NCBI GenBank assembly: GCA_021162225.1 | Contig: JAGGZB010000194.1 | Coordinates: 1 to 14,117, forward strand | Origin: Candidatus Bathyarchaeota archaeon | GTDB taxonomy: Archaea > Thermoproteota > Bathyarchaeia > Bathyarchaeales > DTEX01 | Length of the DNA: 14,117 nt | Reading direction: 5' to 3' | In this document: positions 13,889 to 14,117 of the stretch, piece by piece | Layout of the letters: every line of letters starts with the position of its first letter | Numbering within the stretch: the stretch's first letter is position 1 | Translations under genes and position numbers: made by a program | Notes under the pieces: model-generated | Seen by the model: the letters and a program-made list of their open reading frames with translations, nothing else | Told to the model about the DNA's origin: nothing | Databases searched by the model: none

Positions 13889-14117
13889 ATGAATCTGCTC
13901 ATAAAAAATGGACTTGTCTACGATCCCATTAATGGCGTTGAAGGAGAAGAAATGGATATCGCTGTTAAGAATGGAAAGATAGTCGAGAAAGTAAATGAGA
14001 GAAGAGCTAAGGTTATAGATTCCTCTGGAATGATCGTTATGCCTGGAGGAATCGATATACACACCCATATTGCAGGATCGGAAGTTAATGCTGGCAGGCT
14101 TCTGAGACCAGAAGAAC
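13889..14117 (+). CDS. fwdA: Formylmethanofuran dehydrogenase subunit A, N-terminal part (runs off the window)
   Basis: Subunit A is the amidohydrolase-like subunit that joins formate to methanofuran (or hydrolyses formyl-methanofuran) in the first or last step of the tetrahydromethanopterin C1 pathway. The 76 visible codons start MNLLIKNGLVYDPINGVEGE, continue MDIAVKNGKIVEKV, and reach MPGGIDIHTHIAG, where HTH supplies the first two metal ligands of the amidohydrolase fold. The SEVNAGRLLRPEE stretch after it is characteristic of FwdA/FmdA and separates it from dihydroorotases or imidazolonepropionases. ATG 13889 is preceded by GGAAGGAA. The gene is divergent from the fucosidase. Whether the rest of the fwd operon follows cannot be seen. 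The molybdenum form would be called fmdA; the two cannot be told apart from this subunit. Confidence 0.88.
   Translation, partial: MNLLIKNGLVYDPINGVEGEEMDIAVKNGKIVEKVNERRAKVIDSSGMIVMPGGIDIHTHIAGSEVNAGRLLRPEE

Noticed and set aside
13757..14068. Minus-strand 103-codon frame opposite fwdA
   Set aside because: It overlaps the fwdA start antisense and the fucosidase promoter, has a low-complexity Ser/Phe/Ile composition and no family features.
1..14117. CRISPR arrays, insertion sequences, integrases or phage genes
   Set aside because: No regularly spaced repeats, transposase motifs, terminal inverted repeats or target duplications were seen on either strand.

Overview
The window is chromosomal DNA from an archaeon. 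Evidence for this includes the archaeal D-aminoacyl-tRNA deacylase DtdA, SecE and Spt5/NusG of archaeal type next to uL11-uL1-uL10(P0), a P1-type L12 ending in GLGALFG, archaeal AlaRS and LeuRS, GGTGAT-type ribosome binding sites, and frequent TTG/GTG starts. The start of a formylmethanofuran dehydrogenase subunit A gene at the right edge implies tetrahydromethanopterin-type C1 metabolism. Together these fit an uncultured TACK/Bathyarchaeia-like or methanogen-related lineage. That placement is an inference; the archaeal call is firm.

Left part (1-1617, + strand): the 3' end of a coiled-coil/zinc-ribbon protein, then two small tandem stand-alone RAM (Lrp/AsnC effector-binding) proteins, then dtdA. 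Middle (1633-4360, - strand): a translation/secretion operon transcribed secE-nusG-rpl11-rpl1-rpl10. The 59-aa SecE uses a TTG start. Divergently on the + strand (4578-10696) lie rpl12, alaS and leuS, with alaS and leuS translationally coupled. The separation and orientation of rpl12 versus rpl10 look like an in-place inversion of the secE-rpl10 block. The 217-bp divergent region holds promoters and a long imperfect inverted repeat. Then come argF (ornithine carbamoyltransferase) and rps7 (uS7, away from its usual str operon). Right part: a convergent GH29 alpha-L-fucosidase (- strand), and divergent from it the first 76 codons of fwdA/fmdA.

Most of the window is core translation machinery: five ribosomal proteins of the stalk and L1/L11 region plus S7, the Spt5 elongation factor, the SecY partner SecE, two aminoacyl-tRNA synthetases with editing domains, and a tRNA proofreading enzyme. 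The accessory items are the RAM pair and the fucosidase. I see no CRISPR array, insertion sequence, tRNA or rRNA. I did not find a convincing new multi-gene system. The best leads are the inversion with a tail-less P0, the inverted repeat at the secE/rpl12 divergent promoter, and the RAM-RAM-dtdA cluster.
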